A model generated the notes under the pieces. It worked only from the letters and a program-made list of their open reading frames with translations. It was not told the DNA's origin and ran no database searches. Of a DNA stretch of 64,000 nucleotides, positions 32,421 through 45,900 are shown one piece after another. A program made the position numbers and the translations under genes. Position 1 is the first letter of the stretch. Every line of letters begins with the position of its first letter. Source of the DNA: Hydractinia symbiolongicarpus. Its lineage: Eukaryota; Cnidaria; Hydrozoa; Anthoathecata; Hydractiniidae. The stretch is taken from contig NC_079883.1 of assembly GCF_029227915.1 (NCBI RefSeq), positions 20,210,001 to 20,274,000 on the forward strand, given 5' to 3'.

Positions 32421-35400
32421 TGTGTATTGACCTCAGTTCATTTCTTTTGTTTAACGAGTTGTTCAAAGTATCCATAGGTATAATTAATTTCTCCATCAAA
32501 CATAAACTGCATCATTTCGTAATGTTGGTATATATGATTTTTCTATATTTGTATTTGACCCCCAATATATTAGTGAATTGGCACCAGGCTTTAAATACTC
32601 GAGTAGAACTATGAATAACTTGTAATATTCAAATCAAGTATAGAACCTAAAGTGCGTTTCATTATATTTAACCAGTCAATTATAAATATATGACCTTGTA
32701 TTCCTGATTGCAAATGTCTTACTGTTTGTTCAATTTTTTTTTTTTTAATAGTATTTGTATTTTTAGATTATCCATTTCTTTTTTTAAACCTGTCTATTTC
32801 ATTTTGTAACACCTACTCTGCATTTAAAGGGTCATTCTGTTCAAGTTTACTTGTTTTAGTTACAGGAACGTACTTCCTATTTAGACCATTACTATTTAAA
32901 GTTTTTTTAGGTACGGTGACAGATGGCTTGATAATTTTTACAACTTTGATAGTTTTTGGCCTTTGGGGTTAGTAAACCATTTTTGTAAGTTATACACGAT
33001 ACATTGCATACAGGTGGCTCGACTGGTGATACAAAATTAAGAGAGTAAATGAGTTTTTAAAAAAATGTTTGATTTCTGCCGTTGTAAAGTTTTTGTCTGA
33101 TTTCTCTGCCACTGTGAAGTCTGTATGTTCTGCCACATTATTTATTATGTTGCCTGCAACTACCAGAATGCATTGTGCATTTGTCGCATAGAGGGAACAG
33201 GGAATTCTTTTAAAATTTTTTGCAAACTGGAACGTTCCTTTGCTATACCCAGCCCTCCCAATTTGGCAATCCGCAATTGGCAAGTAAATGCTTAGGTATA
33301 TTTTGTTGCTTTGGCAAGTGTTTGCATTAGTACAGTTTTTCCATTGGTTAGATTTGATTTAGCAACACTTAGGGGCTTTGAAATCTCATTAATCAAAACA
33401 CAACAAATCAGGAAATAAATTTTTAAACCTTTTAACACATAATAGTTCAGGTTTTCGTTAGGGTTCACGTGTTTCATATAAGCAGCTCAATCAAGTAAGA
33501 AAAGAATAAAAAGAAACATGCAAAGATATTGTGAAATTGCTAACAACTGCTTGGTATCATTAAGTATGGAACCATTCTTACTCCTGTTAAGGCGTTTGTT
33601 TCACTTGCATTGAGCTGACAACAATCATTTTATTTGCATTGCTTTGCTTCAGCAACCAGTGGTTAAATGATTTTTGGTTATTTCAGGTTTTAATATTGAC
33701 ATTAGTCTTGTAGTTTGTGGGAATACCCAGCTGGATCCGATGACTTATTTGGATAGCAAAAGCCTAATCTCACTCTAATCAATAACCATTATTTAGTTTC
33801 TTGAAATTCTTTTCTTTTATTGAATATCCTCCTGCTCTGAATATCTATTTGAAAAGTGCTGATCACATGGGTTAAGGCCTCCAAAGCAATTTAATCTCAA
33901 AAAATATTATTATTCCTTATTATTCTTTAAAGATTAATAGTTTGCTTTAAACAAATGTCTTAAAAATAAATAATGAATAAATTGTTAAACTTTCTGATTT
34001 TTTAGAAGGGTGCATCTATTCGTTGGGATGTTTAAAAGAGGGGAGCGTTCATTAAACGTTCGTAATTTTTTTCCCTATTTTATCAATGGAAACATGTTTT
34101 TTACGTAACTATACATCATTGTCACATTAACCGTCATTGTCAAAAAGCTTGTGCATCATCGTTATTTGTGTTTTAAACTAATTGAATGGCCTTTGGAAAA
34201 ACCCACTTTATTCCAAAAAGCATACATTTAGGGTATTAAGATTTTAACAGAGATTTACATTAAAATGGTTTAGTTATAATTGTTACATAACCAAAATTAA
34301 TCAGTGAAAAATGGAACACTTACAGCAGGTAAATCCTAGATACTGGTACCTCTTTTAAAAACAGTTTCGTTTGAGGTGGATAGCAACATGTTTTGCCAAC
34401 ATTCAAATTTTGTTAATACTTCCAAAATTTTTTTTAAATATTTAGAATTTTTTTTAATTTTTGATGTAGGCCATTATTGTGCAAAAAACCACTCAGCTCC
34501 TAAAGTTAAAGCTGCAATTTTGCTTAATTATTAGGGATTGTCCAGCCTTGGTATGCATATGAATATCATGCTTATAAAGAAAAAAAGAGTGTATGATATT
34601 ATCTCTAATGTAGTCTAACCTGTAGCAAGTTACAACATAGTTATAGCTAAGAAAGTACAATTTTATAAATTGCATTAGGTAGTACTGCTAAATGGATAAA
34701 GCAAATAACCTTTCTTCAACAAACTAACTAAGCAACTTTATCAGGCTTTTTGATAATCTCGGAATAAATACTGTAGGTAAATTAAAGGAAAATCTTATAA
34801 TTAGTAGGAATAATTAATATACATGCAATATAGCTGTTAGTTTCGTGGTAATAATTGATTAATTTAAGCATGCACAAGTACACAAATATTCAAATAACAG
34901 TTAAAAATTGCTGTCAGTAAATTTCAAGTATTCTTAATAACTATTAACAATTTTTTGAACTTTTAAATAAAAATTTACTAACAAATTGCCTCTCTTAAAT
35001 TTCAACTTAAAGCGATTCATGGACATAGCTACACCTTTTTCTTTTAGGGGGCCAGGATGCGATAAATGATTTCCACGTTAACAACACAAAAAAATTGAAT
35101 GCGTATTTGAGTTGTACAGACACATTATTATTGAATTACCATAGAAACCAAAAACAACATTAATAAAAAAGCTTATAAAACAATTTAAAAATATATATAT
35201 ACTTTTTTTCTTCACATTTTTTTTATGCCATTCTCATTCTCATCATTCTCACCAAACTAAAAAAAGCAGAGCACGAAAAATAGTTTTATAATATATAATT
35301 TTTAATTTAAAAAATTGTGAATAATAGGAAAACTAGATTTGAATATCTGTTTCAGAAGGAAAGAATGTGCCTTGGCTTTCAGTTTTGTTATGTTTTATAT

Positions 35401-36854
35401 AAACTACTCTTTTAGGGAGAGGGTGTATACTAGAGGGAGGTGTCTAATAAAAAATAAAATATATAAAAGGGGGTATTTACTTGAACCATTACGATACGTC
35501 ACCATCACTATCACTTAATTTGTGGTAATGAAAAACATCTTAAAATGCAACGTAAATATTTAAGACGTTAAAAAATAAATAATTAATTTAAAACATATAT
35601 ATATATATAAAGTTTCAAAATATCTTTTTCTGGCAATTGCAATTTAAAGGTCACGCTCACGCATACTTTGTTCTCCCTGTCCTGATTCGGTTTATCTAAG
35701 GCAGGCTGGGTGTAACTAATATTGAAGACGTTTTAAAGAATACAAGGGAAACTGGCTGTCACTGAACCCATCCTCAGAATAAAAATATATGTGCTTTTTA
35801 ATTTCCTAATTAGCATTATTTTAACGCTCTTTGTAAATCAACCGAGGTTAATTGAATTTTTGAATCGAATTAAATTAAATTTTTTATGAATTGCTATAGG
35901 TATTTGCATTAATTTTCTTTGCGTTAATTTTGTGCCTTGTGAACTTCCTGGAATAAGGTATTTATGCCAACATGCACACCATAACAATTAGAAATAACAA
36001 TGGGCCCCGGACCAGGTTTTCTATTTCTATAGACTATAATATGATAGGTTAATGCCAGGTTATACCCTTTGTTTTCATTTAAACTAAAGTGGCGTAATGT
36101 TTTTATTTGGAAAAGAGGATGTGCCTTAAAAGAATACATTGCTGTAAGTATTTTACCTAGATTTTCCCGATTTCACAATTGTAATCCAATGTATTATGAA
36201 ATATATATCTTTCTGGATTTTGCCAGTACTTATCTATTTTAATGTCCAAAAACCGGATGATATGTCATGAGCCTTTTATATTACTGACAGAAAATCAAAG
36301 TGGAATGGCAACATATTGCCTAGAAAGTTCCTAACCGCGTATTGGTGGTAGCGTATAGTGGTATTTTATTCGATTTTGAATTTGCTTATGACGTTACAAA
36401 AGCTAGTGTCAAGCAAGACAATATTTATGCTAATTTATTCTTACACTACAATTGGCCAAGTTTTATGTCATAACTATAATTCTGTTGGATGTTATGGATC
36501 GTTGACACTTTATGCATCCCTGCCTTATACTTTTGAGGCCAAAAAGCCCATACTAAATAAGGTTAAGCATTGGAAGCAAGTAACAACCTCCTTGTTCGTT
36601 ACATACTTTGTTGTTTTACACTTCAAACTTGTGGCTGTCCATCGCGCCTTCCACCTAGCTAACAAACATCAGCATTAAACAAGTGTGGTTGGCGTTTTTC
36701 TGTCCTTTCAGTTGCAGTTAGATTGGGGAATTACTCCATCAAATTATTTTTTGGCCTGGATATAAAATCGTTTGGTTTGCGTTCACCCTGTGTTTAAGCA
36801 TGCAACTATGGGAAAGCGTGGGAACCTCAAAGTAATAACATATCCTTATTTTAG
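32421..36854. other. AT-rich interval, probably upstream of or within the 5' part of FANCL
   Basis: No supported exon, RNA gene or paired repeat except the short block at about 33150-33220 shared with 27.35 kb. Open frames at 32990-33283, 33292-33477, 35924-36139 (minus) and 36358-36678 (plus) have no recognisable domain. The missing FANCL 5' exons may be here but could not be identified. Confidence 0.4.
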
Positions 36855-36911
36855 AGACTTCAACAATGCGTTTCTGTTCAAGGATTTCTTTACGATTTGC
36901 ACAATGTAGTG
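36855..36911 (+). CDS. FANCL: FANCL exon a (ELF domain end)
   Basis: TTATTTTAG acceptor, 19 codons, GTG|GTAAGC donor, phase 0 at both ends. RLQQCVSVQGFLYDLHNVV aligns with the ELF-domain stretch that in human FANCL lies just before the first RWD lobe. It is the least similar of the nine exons, but phase and position fit. Confidence 0.65.
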
Positions 36912-39900
36912 GTAAGCTTTTTGTATTGATTTTTTATTTGCGACAAACTTTTGTTTATAGAATTAGATACTTCAGGACAATTACATTAGTTTAAGCCAAT
37001 TAATAAAAAAATACAGTAAACTTCGTGATCATTTGTTAGGGAATTGCTTTGCGAAATTAGTCTCCTTGACGTTATTTTTTCTATGGCAATCCCTAACGAG
37101 ACCCCCCCCCTAAGTTTATTAAAGACAATTTTTTCCTATATATACATAGGGTGGAACTCGAGGGCTAAAATATGCTGATATCAGCAGCAAAAATCTGAAT
37201 ATCATAAGGCAGATGAACCACATTTTTTTTAAATTGCCCAGGTTTCCTCGACGTTGTCCATTGTATTAGCCATCACTGAAAATTGGAAGCAAGGAATCAT
37301 GGCTTTGAACTAATGACAATGCAAAGAAATGCCATGAGTAGTGCAAGGAAGAGAAGATGAAGTTTTGAACAATTTTTTTTCATTGGATTTATAAGAGATT
37401 GCGGCATTTCATATGGGGTAAATTGATGAACAATGAAATTCCCCGAAGGTGTGCTCAAATTATCTGTAATATAAGGCTAAAGACTGTGATGTAATTTTCC
37501 TCTAACTTTTGACTTTTGACCCAGCTAAAAAGCCCAGCCTTGTCCTTTCATACTTAGTCTAGCTAGCGAAAAAGTTTAATATTCAAACTTGAACCATTTT
37601 TTTCATTTTTACTATTAACAAATAAATGCTATTTTAATCCTAAATTTAGCTATAGGGTAGCTACCTGTAAGAACAACATCAAACAACGTTGAGGCTGTTC
37701 TCTTCTGTAAACTTACCTGATGGTATTTTTGAATAAGTACCAAATTTTATGTGTACACTCCTTGCGCTAATAAGTGTAATTAAAGTGCCCTGTATGTAGA
37801 TCTGAAAAATTTGTGTCATTGGCTCACTCTTAATGAGATAATGTTAAGACATATCTCAAAATAGACTTTCGCCTTACCGACCTTTGAGATTATTGTTTGA
37901 GATTATGTTTTTCTGTGATGTGTGATAGTAAACATAAAAAAAATTTACATCAGTTCGACATATTTTCGATATATATTTCGTATTTTTATTAAGTCAATAA
38001 AGTCCAAGATTTATATATTTTGAAATTTATCTTGATAAAAAAAAGATAATAATAAAGGTAACTTATTCATCTTTAAAATTAAAAGGATCTAAAATTGACA
38101 TACCTTTGACACTATATGAACACCTCAAAAAAAATGTTTTCCAAACATCGAGAGAGAAGCGTTTGCAAAGTTTTTTTTGTGTCAAGTTACCTTTAGCTCG
38201 TAGGGAACTAGCAATTACAATATGTGATGGGTTAAATATTGTGTTGTGTGGTGTAATTGTATAATTAAAACACCCTCGTTTGGTGACAGGGCACTCAGTT
38301 CACCCTGATTTTTTCCATCAAGATTTTAAAAATATTGTCTTACCACTGCTACTGCTACTACTACTACTACTACTATTAGACACTATCAAAATTTAAGGAA
38401 ACACTATTTTAAACAAAAAATACGAGGTAAACAAGATGTTTGTAGAGGTTTCCTCTCTTGGATTCTTCCCTAGAATCCGGGACTTTTCCAACTTCTGCAG
38501 ACAGTTTGGTTGCTTGCTTGCTTGGATGTAAAACGCATGATGAATAAAATTTCTGAGGTAGCGATAAAAAGCTCGTATTTTATCTATGTTAGAAGGAATA
38601 GTATGGTATGGAAAAACCTTTCATACTAAAATTTTATTGTTATATTTTTTTTTTAATTTTTTTTATTAACGTTAATTTAAGTACGGTGGCCACAATTATT
38701 TCCAATAATTGTGAGAGAAACGTACTTATGGTAAATATTTTAATGGTACATGATGTATAAATCATTAATTCTTCTTAAATACAAATTGAAGTTTAAAAAA
38801 AATTATTATTATTTTTTTTTTATTATTATTATTATTACTATTATTAGAAATCTTTAAAGAGGATATACAATTTAGTTATTTACAGAAAATGACTGCTATC
38901 AATATGCGTTCTCTAAAAGTGTATGTTCGTGCGTGAAAACAAAATCTTTAGATACAGACAAAAAGACAAAAATGTGATAAAGTTGTAGAAAAACTCAAAA
39001 GAACTAAAAGGACAGCACAGAAACATTGAAAAACTGAAAAATGTGAAGTGAAAAAAATCCAATATCAAGCTTATTAGAAAACCTAAATAAATGGTTTATT
39101 TATATATTCGTAAAAATTAAATGAAAATTTTGTTTTGTAGTAATTTCAATATACTAGTCGTTAGCCCGTGGAAAATCCACGGGTTCGCTCGTCCTTTTTA
39201 TATCCATTGCGTGCTTCTCGCTATTGCGCAGCTAAGCTACCATTTTGCGTGACAGACGTATACGGGCATTATAATATAGACTAGCCGGGAAACCCGGCGT
39301 CGAAACGCCGGGTTAAGCCACAAGTAAAGGTGTGATCCGGCATTGAACACTCTGTGGAGCGCTTAATAGGAGCTGTAAACTGTCCCACACGATCAGGTGG
39401 AGCGCTTTAGTACAGGTATACAGTATGTCGTTAATCATTTGAAGCGCATACAACATTATAGTGTGCGACTGTAACATATTTTTCAAAAAATAACTTTCCC
39501 ACAACGATAACTGATATAAAAACAGAGTTTACAAAGTGTTGTTACTCCATCATAGCAAAAACAATCGGTCAATATTATTTTATTTTGTGGAAAAGTCTTT
39601 TTAAAAGTTAAAAAATTAATCGTGACACTGGGCTGAGCGCTTAGTACAGTTAAACCGTGTTGTACAGCGTATAGTAATAATACCCTTTTGAAAAAACTTT
39701 CTCGCAGACACAGGGCTGAGCGGTTAGTCCAGGCGTGATTCCCAAGAAAGTTTAAAAATTAATTGTCACAGTGGTGGGCTGACCTTAGTATATACAGGTA
39801 AACGGTGTTGCACATGCCCATAGGCGTAACAGCCTTTTACATAAAACAGTCTGTTTTTTACACTGGGCTAACCGCTTAGTACAGTTAAACACAGTTGAAC

Positions 39901-42900
39901 AGGCGCATAAGGCGTATTACCTTTTTCCAAAAATGTTCATTGCAACTTCGGTTTAAATAAAAACACAGGGAACAGCCTGTCGTTACTCGTCCAGCCAAAA
40001 CAATCGCTCAGCCATTTCATTTGCAGAAAAAGTTTGCAGAAAAATAATAAAATATGTAGCTATACCTAGCTAGCTAACTGCATTTAGCATAAAAATTATA
40101 TATTGCTTAAGAATATTGTTGTAGCCAAACTGCATTTTTATACTTTCACTTTTTAAGGAGCTAGCTAAATAGCCACAGCCTCAACATAAAAATAAATGTT
40201 GGCTAGGATAAAAAGCTCTTATACCATACAGAATAGCAATAAGTGAGGCTCTAGCTAGCTAGTAGCTATAGCTAGCTAATCTTCGTTCCTAGCCAAACAT
40301 CCTAAAACTGGTGCGTTTAAGATCTGTACGTGGCTAAAAAACGTGACAATATATTTATCCTAACATTGAAAACAAACAGAAAACAAATATTACAAATATA
40401 TAAGGCTTTTAGAAGATAAAAAAGTCAAACAGGCCTACAAACCTCACACACTGACCACAAACACGACCATTATCAAAATGGCCTTCGTTCCGCGAAGATC
40501 TTGGATTCTTTCTGGTCGCGAAAATCTTGGTTTTTTTTAAAGAATCAGGCGTTGTGAATGGTGTTCCACGCGCGAGCGGTCAAAACAAAGTCAATAAAAA
40601 TATATCGCATTTGGTATTGGTGCTCATTATAAAAATTTCGTGATTCCGTTACGGGACGCGGCTTTCGCGGACACACAGACAGAATACGGCTATTATTAAA
40701 GAGATTTAATAGTATTTCATCTGTTCAAACCTTATTTGACAGTCATTTTTTTTATACGGTCATGCTAAAGAATTTCCCGTGTGTGTGACCTGAATAGATA
40801 AGGTAATACAGGAAGCAGGTGAAATTTGTAGGTGCATATTTTCATTGTGTATTTCTAAGATCTTTACTTTTGGTGACCAAGATACAAGATGGTTCTCAGT
40901 CTGATAGCCTTGTTTTTGCAGAGTATGAAAACAACTTTCCCCACACAAGTAAAATTTTAACTAAAAGAAACTACATGTACCACAAGTAGAGCAAGAGAGC
41001 ATAATATAATGTAATTTATGTTAAATTTACTTGTTGTCTGGCTATTATATGGTTCAAATGTCGAAGAACAGCATAGTTTTAATTTTGTGTTGAATTTTTT
41101 AAAAAAATCAATGCAATTGTTCGAAAGAGGATAAAAACTTGTTTTAAACATCTTATGGTTTTGTATTCTGCGATCGTTTTTCAAAATTGCTTCACAGTCC
41201 TTTAATCTCCCAATTTTTTTTGTTAAACTCAGTTTTTCATCCTAATTTTTAGGAAAACGTTATTTATTTGAAAAGTAAAGAAGCATCAGTGATTGGCAGT
41301 TCTATTTACAACAATTTTGTCAAAGAGATGGATAAAATTGGATGGCACAGGTACGCACACTATATTCACAATCTTTTCTTGGACCTACCTGGTACAGATT
41401 TTAAAGCTCTTTGCATCTTCTCTGTCTTAACCCAGGTTGAACGAAAATGCGCTAATTATTGTTTATACAGTACACATTAGTAAGAGTTCGGATATCATTT
41501 CTAACAATTCTTTACTCAGGACTAGGATGTATAATAATATGTTACAAATTATGTGTTAACAAATCATTTATCTTTATTCTCCTGGGCAAATTGCAATGTG
41601 ATGTGCATATTATGATTGTACCATCTTCCCTTCATTTGAAAATGAGGAGAACCGTTTCATCAACTCCACCATTTCCAAAAGTTCACGTCAATCGGAGCAC
41701 TCGATAAATTATTTTTCAACTCTGAATTCACCCTTATCCAATACATGTACTATGATTTCAGTGTTTGAGTAGAAAATAGGCTGCACAGCTGCAACTCCAT
41801 CATCAACATCAGTGAAGGAAGAAACATCCATGTTGTCACAAACAAGATCGAGTTGGACTGCAGGAAGATTCTCAATATTCTCTTTCAATTGTTTGAAAGG
41901 GTTATCATCTTCAGCAATAACAGCGTTCTGGCTTTCAATTCATATCTTAGACAAACCATTGACTACTTTCTTTACCGTCATTGCATCCCAAGCTAAACCT
42001 AACATTTGCATTCCTTGAAGTAAAAAAACTTGATGTTCTTAAAGCACCGTCGGTTTTTGGTCTTTCCATTAACAAGCATCGGTGACTTTTCTCCAACTGC
42101 ATTAGCTGCTGCCAACCCAGTAATGCAAATGTTTCTCAACTTTTCACCAAAACATTTTTCAGACTTTGATATGTCTTTTTTGGGAGGCATTAATCAAACA
42201 ATCCAAATTCGTATGCGTTACCAATGTCCCTAAGCTCCTAGTTTGATGAAAGTGTGGGAAGAGAGGTTTCTCACTCAATGGATGACAATGCCCGGTGTAA
42301 CTGATTGTGATTCACCTGATATGGTCTTGAATGTAATGTGAGGCAAAGGTCCAGGCCGAAGTGGTAAACTCAACCTATTGGATGAAATTATAATCATAGA
42401 TAATTGGGTTGACGGTTGCTAAAGAAACTTGCAAATTTAACGTTATCTTGCTTGTTTACCAGGTTAATGCTTGACTTTTAGTAAATTGATGGACTCGTCC
42501 TTTTTAAGGAAGTATAACTCTAGCCAGCGACTACTCTAGTTAGCGACTTGAAATGGAAACAATAAGTTCAAGGGAGCGCCCAAATTAATAATAAACGTGA
42601 ATACGTCGCGCAGAAATGAATCTTGTAAGCTATCTTTATTGAAACCTATGCCTAGCACATGCTTTACCTCACAACCTACATTGATAACAATAGATTAAAA
42701 ATTCTGTTCTACAAAATCCCTTAAAATTCTCTGTATATATAAAAATGATTATGAGCGTTCCCTTTGTATTGTAGACTGTTATACGTGGACGGAAACTTTC
42801 ACACGATTAAGCTTAGTGCAAGGTAACGTTTTACTCGCTATGTACTTTTTCAATTCTAAAAAAACGCGAGAGCTGATTAAAGACAGCGTTGCCTACTGAT

Positions 42901-45900
42901 TAAACAGGATAAATGTCAAATGACGAAACTGTTTAACAAACTTTGTGACAACGTAGACACGTGTATCCATTAGGGATTTTAGGTTGAATGGTCAATAAGA
43001 ATAATATAAAAATATGTGCATGGATTTGCATTAACTTTAAGAACTTTTCTCGGAGAATTTGCATTATTTTGTAAAGTCTGATTTCTCAATATGTTTGATT
43101 AAATATACAATTCTATTTCCAAGTGTGAAATTTTGGCTTTCAATAGTTGGAAAATCAGGGAAATGTCAGGAATATGGGGTAATAATGGATGAAAACCATA
43201 GTATTTTAATAAACGCTCTTTTTTTTAATAAAGTATCTTGTGCAGTTACGTTTCTAAGTTACATATAGTGTTTAGTGTTTAGAGACGATAAAGAGCGACA
43301 ACATGTAATCACCATCAACGTTAATGAACAGGTTTGTACCAATGAATTTTTCTTAAACATGATATTACTTGCGTTTTTATAACGCCTAGCGATTCTAAAT
43401 ATATTCAGGCTCAGATAGGGACATTCTTAAGCATATACTAGGGATGTTGCTCATCCTTGGTGAATCTTTTATATGTGCGATTTTTAATTAAACAGTCTTT
43501 TAAGGCTTTAATCCACCCACTACATTGTGTAAATCTAGTGATGTGTTATTATACGTTTAACTTTGTGGTTGTTTTTTATAGCTAAGAACAGGACCATTAC
43601 ATCTTACCCATATAGCTCACAAAGCAACATCTTAGTTTTTAATTTTTTTTTAATAATGCGTGGTCAGGGGGATATAGCGAAGTTAGTGTAAACGAGAATT
43701 ACAAAAGAAGCCATTTTTGTTGTAAATAAAGTGATTTTAGTGCTTAAAGGGGCTACGGAACGGCTGTTGGTTTTCGACTTTAGTGACTTACACGAAAGTT
43801 GAGCTGATGGCTAGGGAAAACAAAAATGGCTATTTTTCCTGCATGTATGTAATTTACAGGCTCGAACATATAGATATATCTAGAATTTTTATCTTCTCCA
43901 GCCATGGTTATGTTTTCATCCAGAATGAGTCTTGCTGAAATACTTCTTTGTATACTTTTCGGAAAAAATATTGAACCAGCGAGCAAATTGCGCTGGTCTG
44001 TTCATTGCGCAAAACGCGTTTCCCGGATTTTTAATGTGCGTGGAATAAACGGAATGTGAGCATTTTAACCGGTTCGTAGCCCCTTTAAAATTTTGTTTTT
44101 TTTGTAGTCGCATTCAGCATGGATGTATCACAATGTGCTGTTGTCAAGAGTTTTAATAATAAAAGAAAACTTGACAAGCTGTTGAATTCAGAATGCGATG
44201 TACATTCTGAGAAAAAAGAGCAGACTGCTTAGAGTTTGTTTACTTTTTTTTGTTAATGGTGAACTAACAACTCAGCACGCTGATCCTTCTTAAAAATTTA
44301 ATATCGTTAAAGGTGATTTAAAATAGAAGAGGGCCCGAAATGGACCCCTGTGGTACTCCACAAGTTACTGACTTAGGTGCAGATATTTCAACATGCACTT
44401 TTGCAAATTGATTACGACCGAAAAGGTAGTCAACGAATATTTCTTTTTCAATTCCTGTAACACCATGGCTTGTGAGGCTTTTAATGATTTGTGCATGGCT
44501 TAAGGCGTGAGTATACAAAAAAGGTGTGATATTTTAAAAAATGCTATTATTTCACCAAAACTTTATTTCGATACATCAATGTATATATTTTTAGAAAGCT
44601 TGTATGATTTCCTACATAAAGGTATAAAAATTATTAGGAAAAAATAAAGTTTGAAGGTTAAATAGACAGGAATAAAATACGACCCCTCTCCTACAAATGA
44701 GATCCCATTTACAAAACCACTAGGTTCTCATGTTTGCTGTTTGCTTTTTTGGGATCACAAAACATTAATCTAAAAACAATTTTTAAATTTTTCTTAAGAT
44801 TTTTTACTTTTAGAGACATTTAGTATTACATTTTTATCCACAATTTTTAAACTCTGATCCTCGGAAAACTCATCATAACTCGCCTTCTACTCAAACTCAC
44901 GGAAATAAAAAAAAAATCGTTTTTAGATCAAACATTCCTCTCCACGCTAGAAGTGCTCTCCACCCCAGATCCTCTCCACGCTAGAAGTGCTCTCCACCCC
45001 AGATCCTTTATAGTTTTGTAAAAGGGGTTTAAAACATAGGAGGTACTCTCTACTCTTAAAGTTTTTTACAGAATTCTTATACTTCTGCATAAATAATTGG
45101 TCATTATATACGACTATTACTCCGGGGTCCTCTTCACTTCTTTTTTCTTGTCGGTTTTTCACCCCAAACTGACCTCAGACATCTTTATCTGTGAATAGAA
45201 CTATACTGGAATAATTGATTTCAAATTGAAACTTACATTTCACAATTCTGCCAGATTAAAGCTTTGAAAGCACATGTGAGCGCATCACAAATATCTGATA
45301 TCTCAGCTTCAATTAGAAGAATGAAAAACCCAACGTGCTATTATAAGAGTTCTATTAGGTATGAAGATGGAAAAAAGAAAGAATGAAATAGAATAGTGCC
45401 AAACTACATGCTAAAATCATCTCTCCAATAAAACATGCAGAAAGAAAAGACCAAATGAAGCAGGCAAGGTATTTAAGAAAAAGACATGTTCAGCCTTCTC
45501 TAATGTGTACTGTACCGCCTAAAAAACTGAAGTATGGTAATGAAATTTATTATTTCCGTCAAGAAATTTTGAAAGGTTTATATTATATATATGTTGTGTG
45601 TAATAGATCTCTGTATCAATGCTTAGTTCTTGTGTTCAAGGAGGATAAATATACAGGCTTAAGTATTAATTTTTACCATTCTTTTGTGAACAGCTTTGAT
45701 AACACTGCGTATATATGCAACACATGTGATAAGAGGTTGAAAAAGAAAAGTATCCCTTGTCAAGCCGTATGTAATAAGTTGCATGTTTGTGAGATGCCCG
45801 AAGAGTTGAAAAAGCTTGAAAAAAATTTTGATTTTCTTTTTAAGAAGGTTGTTATAATGCCGAAGGGCCAAATCACCTAAGATGAAAGGTGCGATTTGTA

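Noticed and set aside
36358-36678. 106-codon plus-strand frame upstream of FANCL exon a
   Set aside because: No similarity to the FANCL N-terminus and no splice sites that would join it in phase.
36864-36911. Mitochondrial-type presequence MRFCSRISLRFAQC from an ATG at 36864
   Set aside because: The other frame of the same exon matches FANCL and joins in phase to the next exon, which is a better explanation.
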